Below, piece by piece: positions 17,291-25,930 of a stretch of 64,000 bases of DNA. Position 1 is the first letter of the stretch; each line of letters starts with the position of its first letter. Below the pieces are notes generated by a model. It did not search any database, was not told the DNA's origin, and saw only the letters and a list, made by a program, of their open reading frames with translations. The stretch is from Vulcanimicrobiota bacterium (GTDB taxonomy: Bacteria > Vulcanimicrobiota > Xenobia > Xenobiales > JADMJV01): contig JAHBVR010000005.1 in assembly GCA_019637395.1 (NCBI GenBank), positions 253,312 through 317,311 on the forward strand. The letters run 5' to 3'. The position numbers and the translations under genes were made by a program.

Positions 17291-17734
17291 CTAGGCGTTC
17301 GGGCTGAAGACCCAGACCGACTTGCCGTCCGCATCGAGAATGGCGCGCTCGGCCGTGCGCACCGGCGTTTCGTCGGCTTTATTCACGAAGCTCGAATACT
17401 TGTATGGATTGTAAGTCACCAATTGGGGCTGGCCCGAGGTCTGCCCGGCCTGGCCGTGAACATAGCGGCGGCTGGGATAGCCGCTCAGCCTGACCCCTTC
17501 CAGAGTGCCCACCACGCCGGCGTGAACATTCTTGCGCTGCTCCTCGAGCACGCGACGCCGGCCGGCCTGGCTCACTTTCAGCTCGACATCGCTCAGTTCT
17601 ACCCGGTCCGCGTGGGCCACCACGTGGCCCGTCTGGCGGTCCTTGATACTCCAGCAACCCTGGTGCAGGTTTTTATAGACGAAGACACGTCGACCGTGTA
17701 GCTGTTCTTGAGGTAGGGCGTTAGGCAACTTCAT
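17291..17734 (-). CDS. Conserved-looking unknown protein, 147 aa
   Basis: Small basic soluble protein with no signal peptide. The central part (VYKNLHQGCWSIKD, HVVAHAD, then GRRRVLEEQRKNVHA) has the look of a small conserved family seen scattered in many bacteria, often in accessory DNA, but I cannot name a function. The C-terminal third (YNPYKYSSFV, AILDADGKSVWVF) contains a likely beta hairpin. It is isolated: a structured inverted repeat touches its 3' end, and the upstream gene is divergent. Scattered distribution would fit horizontal transfer; this is an inference. Confidence 0.65.
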   Translation of the reverse strand: MKLPNALPQEQLHGRRVFVYKNLHQGCWSIKDRQTGHVVAHADRVELSDVELKVSQAGRRRVLEEQRKNVHAGVVGTLEGVRLSGYPSRRYVHGQAGQTSGQPQLVTYNPYKYSSFVNKADETPVRTAERAILDADGKSVWVFSPNA

Positions 17735-17821
17735 TTCCCGAGTCTAACCCAGGGCTCTGAAAGAATGATGAACCGTGGTTCCGCACGCAGGACTACCAAC
17801 AGCACAGACTAACTATTCAGA

Positions 17822-19807
17822 ATGGCAGCGGAAGGCACGCCAATCTGGGCCGGACAGCTACAGACCGCTCTGGACTTTTGGTCCAAAGGGCGCTCCGACC
17901 TGGGCGGCCGTGGCTTGCAGCAAGTGCTTGTGCAGCTCAAGGGACCCGACTTTGCCTTGTGGCGCGCCCTGGTTTACAACCAGTTGGCGCTGCTCTCCAA
18001 CCAGATGGGGCACTGGCAGTACGCCAAAGAGCAATGGGAGCTGGCCCACGAGACCTGGCGGGAGAGTGGAATGCATGCCGGTAGTGCCGAGTTGCAGGAC
18101 ACCCTCGACTGGTATTTTCAGTTGTTGAGTCACTACGGATTTGGCGAGCGCGCCGAGACAATCCGCCAGTTGCACGCCGACCAACAGCCTCCTCTGCTCA
18201 ATCCCTGGGAGGAACCCGCTCCTAAACCCCAGTTGGCCACCCTCTCCCAGGTGCCGGCGGCTACTCCCCTGCGCCTGGAGATCCCCAGCGAAGCGGACTA
18301 CGCGCCCGTCGGCGGCCAGCGCGTGGCCAGCCGTTCTTTGGCCGAGCAGAGTTTTGCGGATTGGGATGAACTGGTCCGGCAGGCTCTGAAAGCGGCCGGC
18401 GAAGGCAAGCTGCAGCCGGCGCTGTCGAATCTGGATAAAGCCAAAGAGCTGGTGATCGGCAACAAGCACGTCCAGGCTCTGATTTACAGCGCGGAAGCGC
18501 TGGCCGGGTTCCTGGCCGGCGACTACTCGCAGGCCGCCCAGGCCCGCCAGGAAGCGGTCAACCTCTGGCTGGCCCTGGAGGAAAACTTCAGTCCCTATGC
18601 CGGCACCGTCCATGCCCGTTACATTCAGGCTCTGGAAGAAGCCGGCCAGGCGCAGGCCTCGCGCATTTTTGCCCAGCGCCATCAACAGATGAAATGCCCG
18701 CTGATCGACCCCTGGGCGGACTTGGAAGGCGGTCTTAAAAAGGGCGAGTGGGAAACCGCTTCCTTCAATATTCTCGAAGACTGGCGCGCCCGGGTGGAAA
18801 TGGCCCTGCGCTTTCATGCCCGCGGCAATCTGCTGGAGGCCCAAAAAGAGTTGGGTCTGTTGGAGCAACAGATGTCGCTTGAGCAGATGCAGCAGTGCCC
18901 GGGCGCCCTGCTCTGCCAGTTGCAGGCGCTTATGGCTTATGCCACCGGGGATTACGATTCGGCCCAGGTTTTGTTCCGCAAAGCGGTCACCCAATGGGAC
19001 GCTCTCGAGCCCAGGGAGCGCCACGACCTTCCTTATCTGGGTCAGCTCAAAGAGCTGATGACCACCCACGGCTTGGAATCGATCGCCGCGAGTCTGGGAG
19101 AGCAGCTCTGCGATCCGTTTGTTTTCTACAAGGCCGAGCATCAGATGCGCCAGGTCTCGACCGAGTCAGACGAGGAAAGCACCGATCACCCGCGCGAGCA
19201 ATGGGAAACCCAGATTCGCGAAGCCTGGGAAATGGCCTTGAAGGGACGTTGGGATTCGGCCCGCCGGCACGCCGCCAAGGCGGAACGTCAGGCCAAGTTG
19301 CTCGGAGCCACCGATCTGCGAGTCTGCTACAGCCTCAACTCGCAAGCGGTTTTCGCCAATGCCGCCGGAGATTACGCCGACTCTGACGAACTTTACGAAG
19401 AATCGGTGCGCGCCTGGCGCCGTGGCTCTCACTTGCCCGCCGCCCGCACGGCCTACAGCGAGTTCTGTTTGCTGCTGCGCGAGGCGCAATGGGCGGGCAT
19501 GGCCGCTATCTTAGAGGAGATTTGGGATAAGCCGGTGTCGCGCAGCGCTTTCAATCCCGCCCTGCTGCCCGTCGATGCCCTCTCCAAACAGGCCATGAAG
19601 ATCCTCGAAGCGGTGGCCGAGGAGGAGCCAGACGATGGCGTGCTGCGCTTGCCCACGCTGCCCAGGGCTGAGCGGCCCAAGCAAAACGGCTTCCCCATCG
19701 GCAAAGTGCTGTTCATTCTACTCTTGTTGGCCGGCCTGGGGGCGGGCGGCTGGTACGTCTATCGAAAATACCTGACCCCACCCACCGGTCAAACCCAGAA
19801 ACGCTAG
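17822..19807 (+). CDS. TPR-rich protein with C-terminal membrane anchor
   Basis: A 661-residue protein made almost wholly of helical repeat pairs of TPR type (for example ALYNQLALLSNQMGHW and LQALMAYATGDYDSAQVLFRKAV). A single C-terminal membrane helix lies at about 627-648 (VLFILLLLAGLGAGGWYVY), followed by a short basic tail, so the repeats probably face the cytoplasm (tail-anchored). No enzymatic domain seen. There is no SD before the ATG; a TAACTA hexamer ends 6 bases upstream, so a leaderless mRNA is possible but has no good -35. The M48-like gene follows 138 bases later. Confidence 0.72.
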   Translation: MAAEGTPIWAGQLQTALDFWSKGRSDLGGRGLQQVLVQLKGPDFALWRALVYNQLALLSNQMGHWQYAKEQWELAHETWRESGMHAGSAELQDTLDWYFQLLSHYGFGERAETIRQLHADQQPPLLNPWEEPAPKPQLATLSQVPAATPLRLEIPSEADYAPVGGQRVASRSLAEQSFADWDELVRQALKAAGEGKLQPALSNLDKAKELVIGNKHVQALIYSAEALAGFLAGDYSQAAQARQEAVNLWLALEENFSPYAGTVHARYIQALEEAGQAQASRIFAQRHQQMKCPLIDPWADLEGGLKKGEWETASFNILEDWRARVEMALRFHARGNLLEAQKELGLLEQQMSLEQMQQCPGALLCQLQALMAYATGDYDSAQVLFRKAVTQWDALEPRERHDLPYLGQLKELMTTHGLESIAASLGEQLCDPFVFYKAEHQMRQVSTESDEESTDHPREQWETQIREAWEMALKGRWDSARRHAAKAERQAKLLGATDLRVCYSLNSQAVFANAAGDYADSDELYEESVRAWRRGSHLPAARTAYSEFCLLLREAQWAGMAAILEEIWDKPVSRSAFNPALLPVDALSKQAMKILEAVAEEEPDDGVLRLPTLPRAERPKQNGFPIGKVLFILLLLAGLGAGGWYVYRKYLTPPTGQTQKR

Positions 19808-19945
19808 TTTTTGGGGAAAACAGAAAGCCGCTGGGTTAAAAATCGCGCGGCTGACCCCCATCGAGTTTTGTGCAGGCCCTATGCCCCAGGGGCCACCTCT
19901 GCGACCTCAGGGAAAGGCTGGCCTGCTGCCGAACAAAGGTGCCAG

Positions 19946-20688
19946 ATGGATCCCCTGCGCAACTTCCAGCCCACCGCCCTGACCCGCAATTCCGGGCCAT
20001 TGCCACGCCATTCCGAAGAGGAGCCCGAGGACGAACCAGGCGACCACTTCCGGGATGCCCCCGTCGAGGGCGAAGAGATGACGCTGGATGAGGAATGCGC
20101 GGAAGGCGAGCGCCAGGAAGAGGAATTGCGCCAGAAATACCCGGAATGGCCGGCCGGCGCGCCCCTGCTGGAGAGGTGCCGCCAGCGCCTGCTCCCGCAC
20201 TGTGTCCGGACGGAAGTCTTCTATCGCTTCGCCGCTCTCGACACCAGCCGCCCCCTGGCTTCTTCCTGTGCGAACGGTATGGTCTTTTTCAGTCGCGGCT
20301 TGCTGGAGCATCTCGGCTTCGATCAGGTTTGCTATTTTGGCGCTCACGAAATCGCCCATACCGAACTCCGCCACTACGCCACCCGTATGCGCCGGCGCAG
20401 CGATTTGCAGCGGTCGCTGCCGGCAGCGCCTTGCGCTTGCGCCTGGATCAGGCGGCGGTAGTGGCCGTGCGCCATCAAGAAGAGTTTGAAGCCGATCACC
20501 AGGCAGCGGTATGGCTGGATTTCGAGCTGGCTCAGTCATCTCTCACGGCGCTGGCCGAACTCTGCACCTGGTTGTCACCGGAGACTCTGACCATGCCCAG
20601 CCACCCCAGTTTTCCGCAACGCGTCGCGCGTGTGCTCTCGGGACCGCCGGAACTGCTGGCCTACTGCTACGAGTTGCTCAACGGCTGA
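19946..20688 (+). pseudogene. M48-like zinc metallopeptidase interrupted by a frameshift
   Basis: ATG at 19946 (AAAGGTG upstream) opens a frame with an acidic N-terminus and the zinc motif HEIAH in CYFGAHEIAHTELRHYATRMRRR. This frame stops at 20461. The rest of the domain continues in another frame from about 20420 to 20688 and holds the third-ligand segment EEFEADHQAAVWLDFE, as expected of M48 peptidases. Adding one base near 20400-20425 would give one protein of about 247 residues. No slippery heptamer is visible, so programmed frameshifting is unlikely; decay or an assembly error are the alternatives. The 3' end overlaps the convergent phosphatase gene by 22 bases. Confidence 0.72.
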
Positions 20689-21266
20689 GGAGCGTCGTTC
20701 AGGAAACGCACCTCGGCCGGAGAAAAATGACGTATGCTCTGGTGCTCTCGGGTAGGACGGCCAAGCGCCCAAAGCTGCAGAAAACGCAGCGGGTCGCCGT
20801 GCGATACTAGTAAAAAGCATTGGCCGGTCTCCCGGTTTTCCAGTTCTTCGATGAGCGAGCTCAGGCGTGCCGTAAGTTGCCTGGCAGACTCCACTCCCTG
20901 CTCGTCTTCGTCCAGTTGGTCGTTCTTCCAGACGGGCTCGTAGTTGTCCGCCGAACTGCCTTCCCACGGGCCAAAGAAGCGCTCGCGCAAGCGCGGTTCC
21001 AGCACCGGGGGGGCGCATCCCAGAGCGGCGGCGGCGATTTCGGCCGTCTCGCGGGCGCGCAGAAAGTCGGAGCACAGGACGCGCGTTTCCGGGCCCAGGC
21101 CGCTCTGACTGGCCAGCCGCTGAGCCTGCTCCCGGCCCAGCTCGCTCAGACCATAACCGGCGCAGCCGTGCTCGGGCGAGCTGATGATTTTGCCGGCCAG
21201 ATTGGCCAGACTCTCGCCGTGGCGCATCAGAAAATAGCGATTCTTGTGCACAGGGGGCCCGGTCAT
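20667..21266 (-). CDS. Histidine phosphatase family protein (phosphoglycerate-mutase-like)
   Basis: A 199-residue branch-1 histidine phosphatase. The phospho-acceptor is His16 in LMRHGES. The second catalytic His is His156 in VSHGD, and LRARETA and Glu95 in RERFFGPWEG supply the usual Arg and acid. The family includes cofactor-dependent phosphoglycerate mutases, CobC and broad phosphatases; at this length a small-molecule phosphatase is more likely than a glycolytic mutase. It ends 22 bases inside the convergent M48-like gene and starts 3 bases after the DUF2126 stop, so it is probably the last gene of the amidotransferase-amidoligase transcript. Confidence 0.88.
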   Translation of the reverse strand: MTGPPVHKNRYFLMRHGESLANLAGKIISSPEHGCAGYGLSELGREQAQRLASQSGLGPETRVLCSDFLRARETAEIAAAALGCAPPVLEPRLRERFFGPWEGSSADNYEPVWKNDQLDEDEQGVESARQLTARLSSLIEELENRETGQCFLLVSHGDPLRFLQLWALGRPTREHQSIRHFSPAEVRFLNDAPQPLSNS

Positions 21267-21269
21267 AAC

Positions 21270-23324
21270 CTAAGCCAGCACGGCCAGGCGCAGATCCAGC
21301 GTCAACGGGAATTCCGGATTGGGCAAAGGCTCGCTCCAACTGCTTTCACCAGACTCGCGCACGGCTTTTTCGAAGCGGCAGGCGCGTCTGGATTCGGCCT
21401 CCTCGGCGCTGGCGGGCAGGCTTTCCCAGGCCTGGCCATCGCGATTGAGAGTGTGATAGCGGCAACTGCCCAGAATGCGGTCGCCCTCAAGCAGGTCAAA
21501 GCGCAAGGGAGACTGCACGCCCAGAGTCGGATGCAAGCTGTGGGCGAATTGCCAGGCCCGGAAGCGTACCGCCGCCAACCATTCCCCCTGGCCCAGGTCG
21601 TGCAGGGGCAACAGGTGCCCGTTGCAGGCCACCCGGTGGCGCTCGGGGTTGAGCCCGGAGAGGCGCACTTCCACCCGTTGCAGCGAAGAATCGACCGGGC
21701 GAGAGGTGCCTCCCGCTCGGACTCCGTCCCCCAACACCGGCCAGGGTTCCAGCGCCTGGCGCAACTGCAGCAGCACACCGGCGCACCGGCAACTGCCCAG
21801 CAGCGGAAAGCGGAACTCGAAATGTGGGTGAAACCACGCCGGTTCTAATTCCAGACCGTGTTCGCGCAGGTCGGCCAGGACTTCCAGCAGGTCGTCCCAC
21901 AGAAAGGTCGGCAGCATATAGCGGTCGTGCAGTTGGGTGCCCAGGCGGCGCAAGCTCTGTTGCACCGGACTCTTCCAAAGCCGTCCCAAGAGAGCGCGCA
22001 GCAGCAGCATCAGAGTCAAGTTCATGTGCGGATCGGGCGGCATTTCCAGGGCCCGGAATTCGAGCAATCCCTGTTGACCTCCGGGAGCCACCGGGTCAAA
22101 CAACTTGTCCACGCAGATCTCGCTGCGGTGCCCGTTGCCCGAAACGTCCACCAGCAAATCGCGGAAAATGCGCCCGAGCATGGCCGGCTCCAGTTCACCC
22201 TCCAGCTCCCGGAAAGCCAGTTCCAATTCGTAGAGAGCCTCGTGGCGGGCTTCGTCCACGCGCGGGGCCTGGCAGGTGGGTCCCACGAAGAGACCGGAGA
22301 ACAAATAGGACAGGGCCGGGTGGTGATTCCAATAGACCAGGATGCTGCGCAAAAAGTCGGGTCGGTGGGCAAATGGACTCTGGCGGGGGCTGGGTCCGCC
22401 CACCACCACGTGGCAACCGCCGCCGCTCCCCTGCCAGCTGCCGTCGCGCCCAAAGCGGTGAGAAGCCAGCCCGCAGGCGCGCGCCTCCTCATCCACGCCC
22501 AGCACGATCGAGACCAGTTCATCCCAACTGGCAGCCGGATGCAGATTGACTTCGATCACGCCCGGATCGGGGGTGACGGAAAGCTGGTGGAACCCGGCCA
22601 CTCCCTCATCCTCCAGGTTGGGAATAGGCGGAGCGTAGCCGTGCAGGCTTATACGGGCCTGGCTCTGGCGCAGCACTTGCAGCAACTCCAGCCAGGCCGA
22701 CACCGATGCCAGTGGGGGCAGAAAGACTTCCAGGCCATCAGTTGCTTGGGAAACGCAAAGAGCGGTTTTGATCGGGCATTCGTCCGTCCAGGGCAAACGC
22801 ATGCCGGCCGGCCCCGGACACTCGACCAGGCGCAGGCGCTTGCCCGGCCAGGGGGCGGAATGCCACAACATGCCCCCCCTGCTATCCGGGCCGTGAGCCA
22901 GCAAAAGAACGGTGCTGTCGTGGTTGTCAACCTGGCGGCAGAAACTGGCCGGCACTTTCAACTGGCCGCACACGAAGGTCAGCAGTTGGCGGGGCGACCA
23001 CGATTTGCGGCCTTCCAACCGCAGGGGTTCCTGCTGGTGCCAGAGGCAGCGCAAAGCCCAGCGCGGCGCATCCTCGCCCGGATACCACTTGCCCTGGCTA
23101 TGTTGCAGTAGACCTTGCGGCGCGAAGCGGTCCAGCAGGCGTTGGGCCAGTAACTGGGCTCGAGCCAGCTTGGTTTCGCCTAGCGCGGCCAGCGACCACT
23201 CCGGCTGATCGGCCTGAGTTGGGTCCAGGTAGGTCGGTTCGGCACCCATGGTCATGGTCAGTCCGTGGCGCGCCCAGTAGGCGTCGACCCGGCGACCGCA
23301 TTGCTCGATTTGAGACCAATTCAT
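21270..23324 (-). CDS. DUF2126 putative amidoligase
   Basis: A 684-residue protein. It shows the landmarks of DUF2126 (Pfam PF09899, described as a putative glutamine-synthetase-like COOH-NH2 amidoligase): GEDAPRWAL near the N-terminus, GSWQGSGGGCHVVVGG, NGHRSEICVDKLFDP and GLLEFRALEMPPDPHMNL. In most bacteria this domain is the C-terminal part of a chain of about 1,100 residues that begins with a transglutaminase domain. Here the transglutaminase is in the separate upstream gene, and the stop/start overlap (ATGA at 23321-23324) couples them. The likely reaction is ATP-dependent amide-bond formation on an unknown acid or peptide. The phosphatase gene follows 3 bases later. Confidence 0.85.
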   Translation of the reverse strand: MNWSQIEQCGRRVDAYWARHGLTMTMGAEPTYLDPTQADQPEWSLAALGETKLARAQLLAQRLLDRFAPQGLLQHSQGKWYPGEDAPRWALRCLWHQQEPLRLEGRKSWSPRQLLTFVCGQLKVPASFCRQVDNHDSTVLLLAHGPDSRGGMLWHSAPWPGKRLRLVECPGPAGMRLPWTDECPIKTALCVSQATDGLEVFLPPLASVSAWLELLQVLRQSQARISLHGYAPPIPNLEDEGVAGFHQLSVTPDPGVIEVNLHPAASWDELVSIVLGVDEEARACGLASHRFGRDGSWQGSGGGCHVVVGGPSPRQSPFAHRPDFLRSILVYWNHHPALSYLFSGLFVGPTCQAPRVDEARHEALYELELAFRELEGELEPAMLGRIFRDLLVDVSGNGHRSEICVDKLFDPVAPGGQQGLLEFRALEMPPDPHMNLTLMLLLRALLGRLWKSPVQQSLRRLGTQLHDRYMLPTFLWDDLLEVLADLREHGLELEPAWFHPHFEFRFPLLGSCRCAGVLLQLRQALEPWPVLGDGVRAGGTSRPVDSSLQRVEVRLSGLNPERHRVACNGHLLPLHDLGQGEWLAAVRFRAWQFAHSLHPTLGVQSPLRFDLLEGDRILGSCRYHTLNRDGQAWESLPASAEEAESRRACRFEKAVRESGESSWSEPLPNPEFPLTLDLRLAVLA

Positions 23325-25009
23325 TCCCCCACGACCTCCGTCTTGACTCGCACCGTCAACTTTTCGCCCGTGCCCCCACGGTAGAGTGTGCCGGAAGTAG
23401 GTGTAGCGTCGGTATAGCTACGCCCGCAGGCGACACGCACGTGATCCAGGTCGGCTATGGTGCCGTTGGTGGGGTCGAAGCCCACCCAGCCCATCCAGGG
23501 CAGATAGCATTCCACCCAGGCATGCGAGGCTTCTGACTGGACCTGGTTGGAGTAGTCGGCTCCGGTGCGAATATAGCCGACGCGATAGCGGGCCGGGATG
23601 GCCAGCAAGCGCGCCAGGCAGATTAACAGGTTGGCAAAGTCTTGACATACACCCTTACGGTTGCAAAGCAGTTCGAACGGCGTGGTGGCCAGGGTGGTGG
23701 ACTGCGGGGCATACTCAAAATCGCGCTTGATTTGCTGGTTGAGGTCGAGCAACGTGTCCACCAGTTGAAAGTCGCAGCGTTCCACCGCCGCCATGGCAAA
23801 GTCCGACAGAGCCAGCAGTTGATTCTCCGGCAACTCGATCGGTAGCAGGTAGGGGCTCATCATCTGGCGTTGCCAGGGCATCCACACCAGCGGAATGGAG
23901 GTGCGCTGGTTGGGTGATTCCAGGGGCATACTGTGAATGCGTACCAGCGACTGGCTGACCACTTTCATTTCTCGAAAGGGAATCTCCACTTCCAACGAGG
24001 TGGTGAAATTACCGAAGACGTCTTCATACTGGCGCCGGCTGCCGTCCACCGACAGGTGCAGGCTGTGCTCCAGCACTTCCTGATAGCGATCGCATACGGG
24101 GGTCAGGCGAAACAGGTGGGAGCTGCGTTCCACCGGAGTTTCGTAGGTGTAGGTCGTCTCGTGCAAGACCCGCACGGTGCGGGTGCGGGCCGGTTGCGCG
24201 GTCTGGCTGGGACGCAACTGCACGGGTTGATGCTGTTGGTCCGGCAGCGAATTCCAAATCAGGGCCCCGCGGCGGGCTACCAGCATCTGTCCCGGCTCCA
24301 TTTTGAGCCAATCTTCCTCCGACGGCGGTAGGGTAGAAAAGAGCACGGCGGTGCGCTGGTGCTCGACCGCGTCGTCCAGATCCAGCCGGATCAATCCGGC
24401 CCTCAGGTGAGCCGGGCGCTCGGTGGGCAGGCGCCGCGTCCACAGGACCTGATGGTGGCTGTTTTTATCGTGATAAAAAACCAGGTCCAGGCCGTCGGTG
24501 AAGACCAGGTTGGCCGTGCCCAGTTCGTTGATTTGTTGAAAAAGCTGGTGCAGCCTGGGCCAGCCCAGGTCGCTCAGACGGCTGGCTCCGGCCTCGCGCA
24601 AGCGGTCGCCCAGCCAACACAAGATGTGCTCGGAGTCGGTGCTTCCCACCGGTTCATAGGTGTGCAGAGCCAGCTTGACCTGGAAGTTGCGCAGCTTGCC
24701 GTTGTGCGACAGCAGCCAGTCGCGGCCGGCGTGGCGCAATTGAAACGGATGGGTATCCTGCTGGCTGCGCCGGTCGGCCGCGCCCAGCGCAAACGAGAGA
24801 AAAATCGTCGAGCGAAAATGGGACCAGTCCTGCAACATGCGCACCAGACCGCTGTCCCCTCGGCAGATCGGATCCTTGACCACGGAAGCCGCCCGTTCGC
24901 CCTCCGGATACCAGCCAAAGCCCCAACCGCAGGGCACTTTCTCCGGGCCCTCGACGGTCGGAAGCTCGCCGAAATGCACTTGCGGAGAAGCCCCCGAGTC
25001 GAAGCACAT
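23321..25009 (-). CDS. Class II glutamine amidotransferase - transglutaminase-like fusion
   Basis: A 562-residue protein. ATG at 25009 makes Cys2 the N-terminal nucleophile (MCFDSGASPQ), as class II glutamine amidotransferases require; HNGKLRNF and GSTDSEH are their glutamine-site segments (YafJ-like, residues 1-270). Residues about 290-375 are a bacterial transglutaminase N-terminal beta domain. Residues about 420-560 are a transglutaminase-like core with triad Cys455 (GVCQDFANLL), His496 (ASHAWVECYLP) and Asp512 (GFDPTNG). The first domain would release ammonia from glutamine and the second would act as a peptidase or acyl-transferase. Coupled by ATGA to the DUF2126 gene. The fusion order is unusual. 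Confidence 0.88.
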   Translation of the reverse strand: MCFDSGASPQVHFGELPTVEGPEKVPCGWGFGWYPEGERAASVVKDPICRGDSGLVRMLQDWSHFRSTIFLSFALGAADRRSQQDTHPFQLRHAGRDWLLSHNGKLRNFQVKLALHTYEPVGSTDSEHILCWLGDRLREAGASRLSDLGWPRLHQLFQQINELGTANLVFTDGLDLVFYHDKNSHHQVLWTRRLPTERPAHLRAGLIRLDLDDAVEHQRTAVLFSTLPPSEEDWLKMEPGQMLVARRGALIWNSLPDQQHQPVQLRPSQTAQPARTRTVRVLHETTYTYETPVERSSHLFRLTPVCDRYQEVLEHSLHLSVDGSRRQYEDVFGNFTTSLEVEIPFREMKVVSQSLVRIHSMPLESPNQRTSIPLVWMPWQRQMMSPYLLPIELPENQLLALSDFAMAAVERCDFQLVDTLLDLNQQIKRDFEYAPQSTTLATTPFELLCNRKGVCQDFANLLICLARLLAIPARYRVGYIRTGADYSNQVQSEASHAWVECYLPWMGWVGFDPTNGTIADLDHVRVACGRSYTDATPTSGTLYRGGTGEKLTVRVKTEVVGE

Positions 25010-25070
25010 GGCCATCAAGTGGGTACTCACCCACACTACCTAACCCCTCAGGAGGGAATGTAAACACTGA

Positions 25071-25088
25071 GGACGGACACATCCGTCC
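25071..25088. terminator. Hairpin downstream of the 25094-25831 gene
   Basis: GGACGGA (25071-25077) and TCCGTCC (25082-25088) form a perfect 7-bp stem with a CACA loop, six bases beyond the stop of the minus-strand gene at 25094. It lacks a strong T-run on the minus strand, so it is a weak terminator or a processing hairpin before the amidotransferase gene (start 25009). Confidence 0.5.
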
Positions 25089-25093
25089 GAGAC

Positions 25094-25831
25094 TTAAAGC
25101 ATGGCCAGCAGGGCGAACTTCTCGCGATCGATCTCGCGGCGCGTGCGGAAACCCAGGCGGCGCAGGATGGGTAGCGGTGGTGACCAGCCGGTCAGCGCGT
25201 GGCTGAGCAGCGAAGCGAAGCCCAGTCCGGCCAGCATGTAGCCGCGCCGGTTGCGGCCGCCCAGGGCCAGCCCCAGATTTACCAGAGCAGCCGTTTTGCT
25301 CTGAATGACCTGGTCAATATCCCATTCCTTCTCGAGTTCGGCCAGGCGGGCGCGAATATCGATGGGCGCGGCACCCCGCATCTTCTCGAGGCTGGCTTCG
25401 ATTTTTAAGTCGATGGCCTGGTTTACCTCGGGAGCGGTGCGCCGACGCACGCGGTCGAAGCGGTCCCCGTGACGCCGGCCACTGTTGTTTAAATGAACTG
25501 GATCACGCGGGTGCAGACGCTGCTCCAGTCCGTAGCGCTGGCGGTCGATTTCGGCCCTGGGGCGAGCGCCCAGCCAGTGGAATACGGGCAGCAGCGGATA
25601 GAAGCCCTGCACCGCGTGAGCCAGCAGCAGTTTGCCCAAAGTAGAGGGTACCAGGGCCACTCGAGGGTTGAGGAAGCGAGCCGCACCCAGGGTGAGCAAC
25701 CCGACGGCGGCGGCGTGCGCCTCGACCCAGCGTGAATCGCTCCACTCTTGTTCCAGAGCGTCCACCCGGTCGCGAATCTGGTGGGCCGGGGTCTGCAAAA
25801 TGGCCTGGTCAACCTGTTCAGAAATACCCAT
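25094..25831 (-). CDS. Internally duplicated DUF2892-like membrane-associated protein
   Basis: A 245-residue protein made of two similar halves. Each half has a helical lead (IRDRVDALEQEW; IRARLAELEKEW), two hydrophobic segments, and a close: HAVQGFYPLLPVFHWLGARPRAEIDR in the first and HALTGWSPPLPILRRLGFRTRREIDR in the second. The hydrophobic pair and the G-x-x-P-LLP-x-x-x-LG ending resemble the DUF2892/YgaP-type membrane domain. Four short membrane segments are likely. The linker between the halves is basic (SGRRHGDRFDRVRRR). Function unknown. The ATG is preceded by GGAGG within GAAACGGAGGTTTCC. Confidence 0.68.
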   Translation of the reverse strand: MGISEQVDQAILQTPAHQIRDRVDALEQEWSDSRWVEAHAAAVGLLTLGAARFLNPRVALVPSTLGKLLLAHAVQGFYPLLPVFHWLGARPRAEIDRQRYGLEQRLHPRDPVHLNNSGRRHGDRFDRVRRRTAPEVNQAIDLKIEASLEKMRGAAPIDIRARLAELEKEWDIDQVIQSKTAALVNLGLALGGRNRRGYMLAGLGFASLLSHALTGWSPPLPILRRLGFRTRREIDREKFALLAML

Positions 25832-25930
25832 GGAAACCTCCGTTTCTCGACTATTGTCGGCGATACGGCTGGCGGCTTCTAGAAGCGGACGTCCAGTGCC
25901 GCCGGTATTGAGATACGGCTACCTCCAGGC

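Noticed and set aside
20395-20430. Programmed ribosomal frameshift in the M48-like gene
   Set aside because: No X-XXY-YYZ heptamer, no stimulatory SD and no obvious downstream pseudoknot; loss of one base is simpler.
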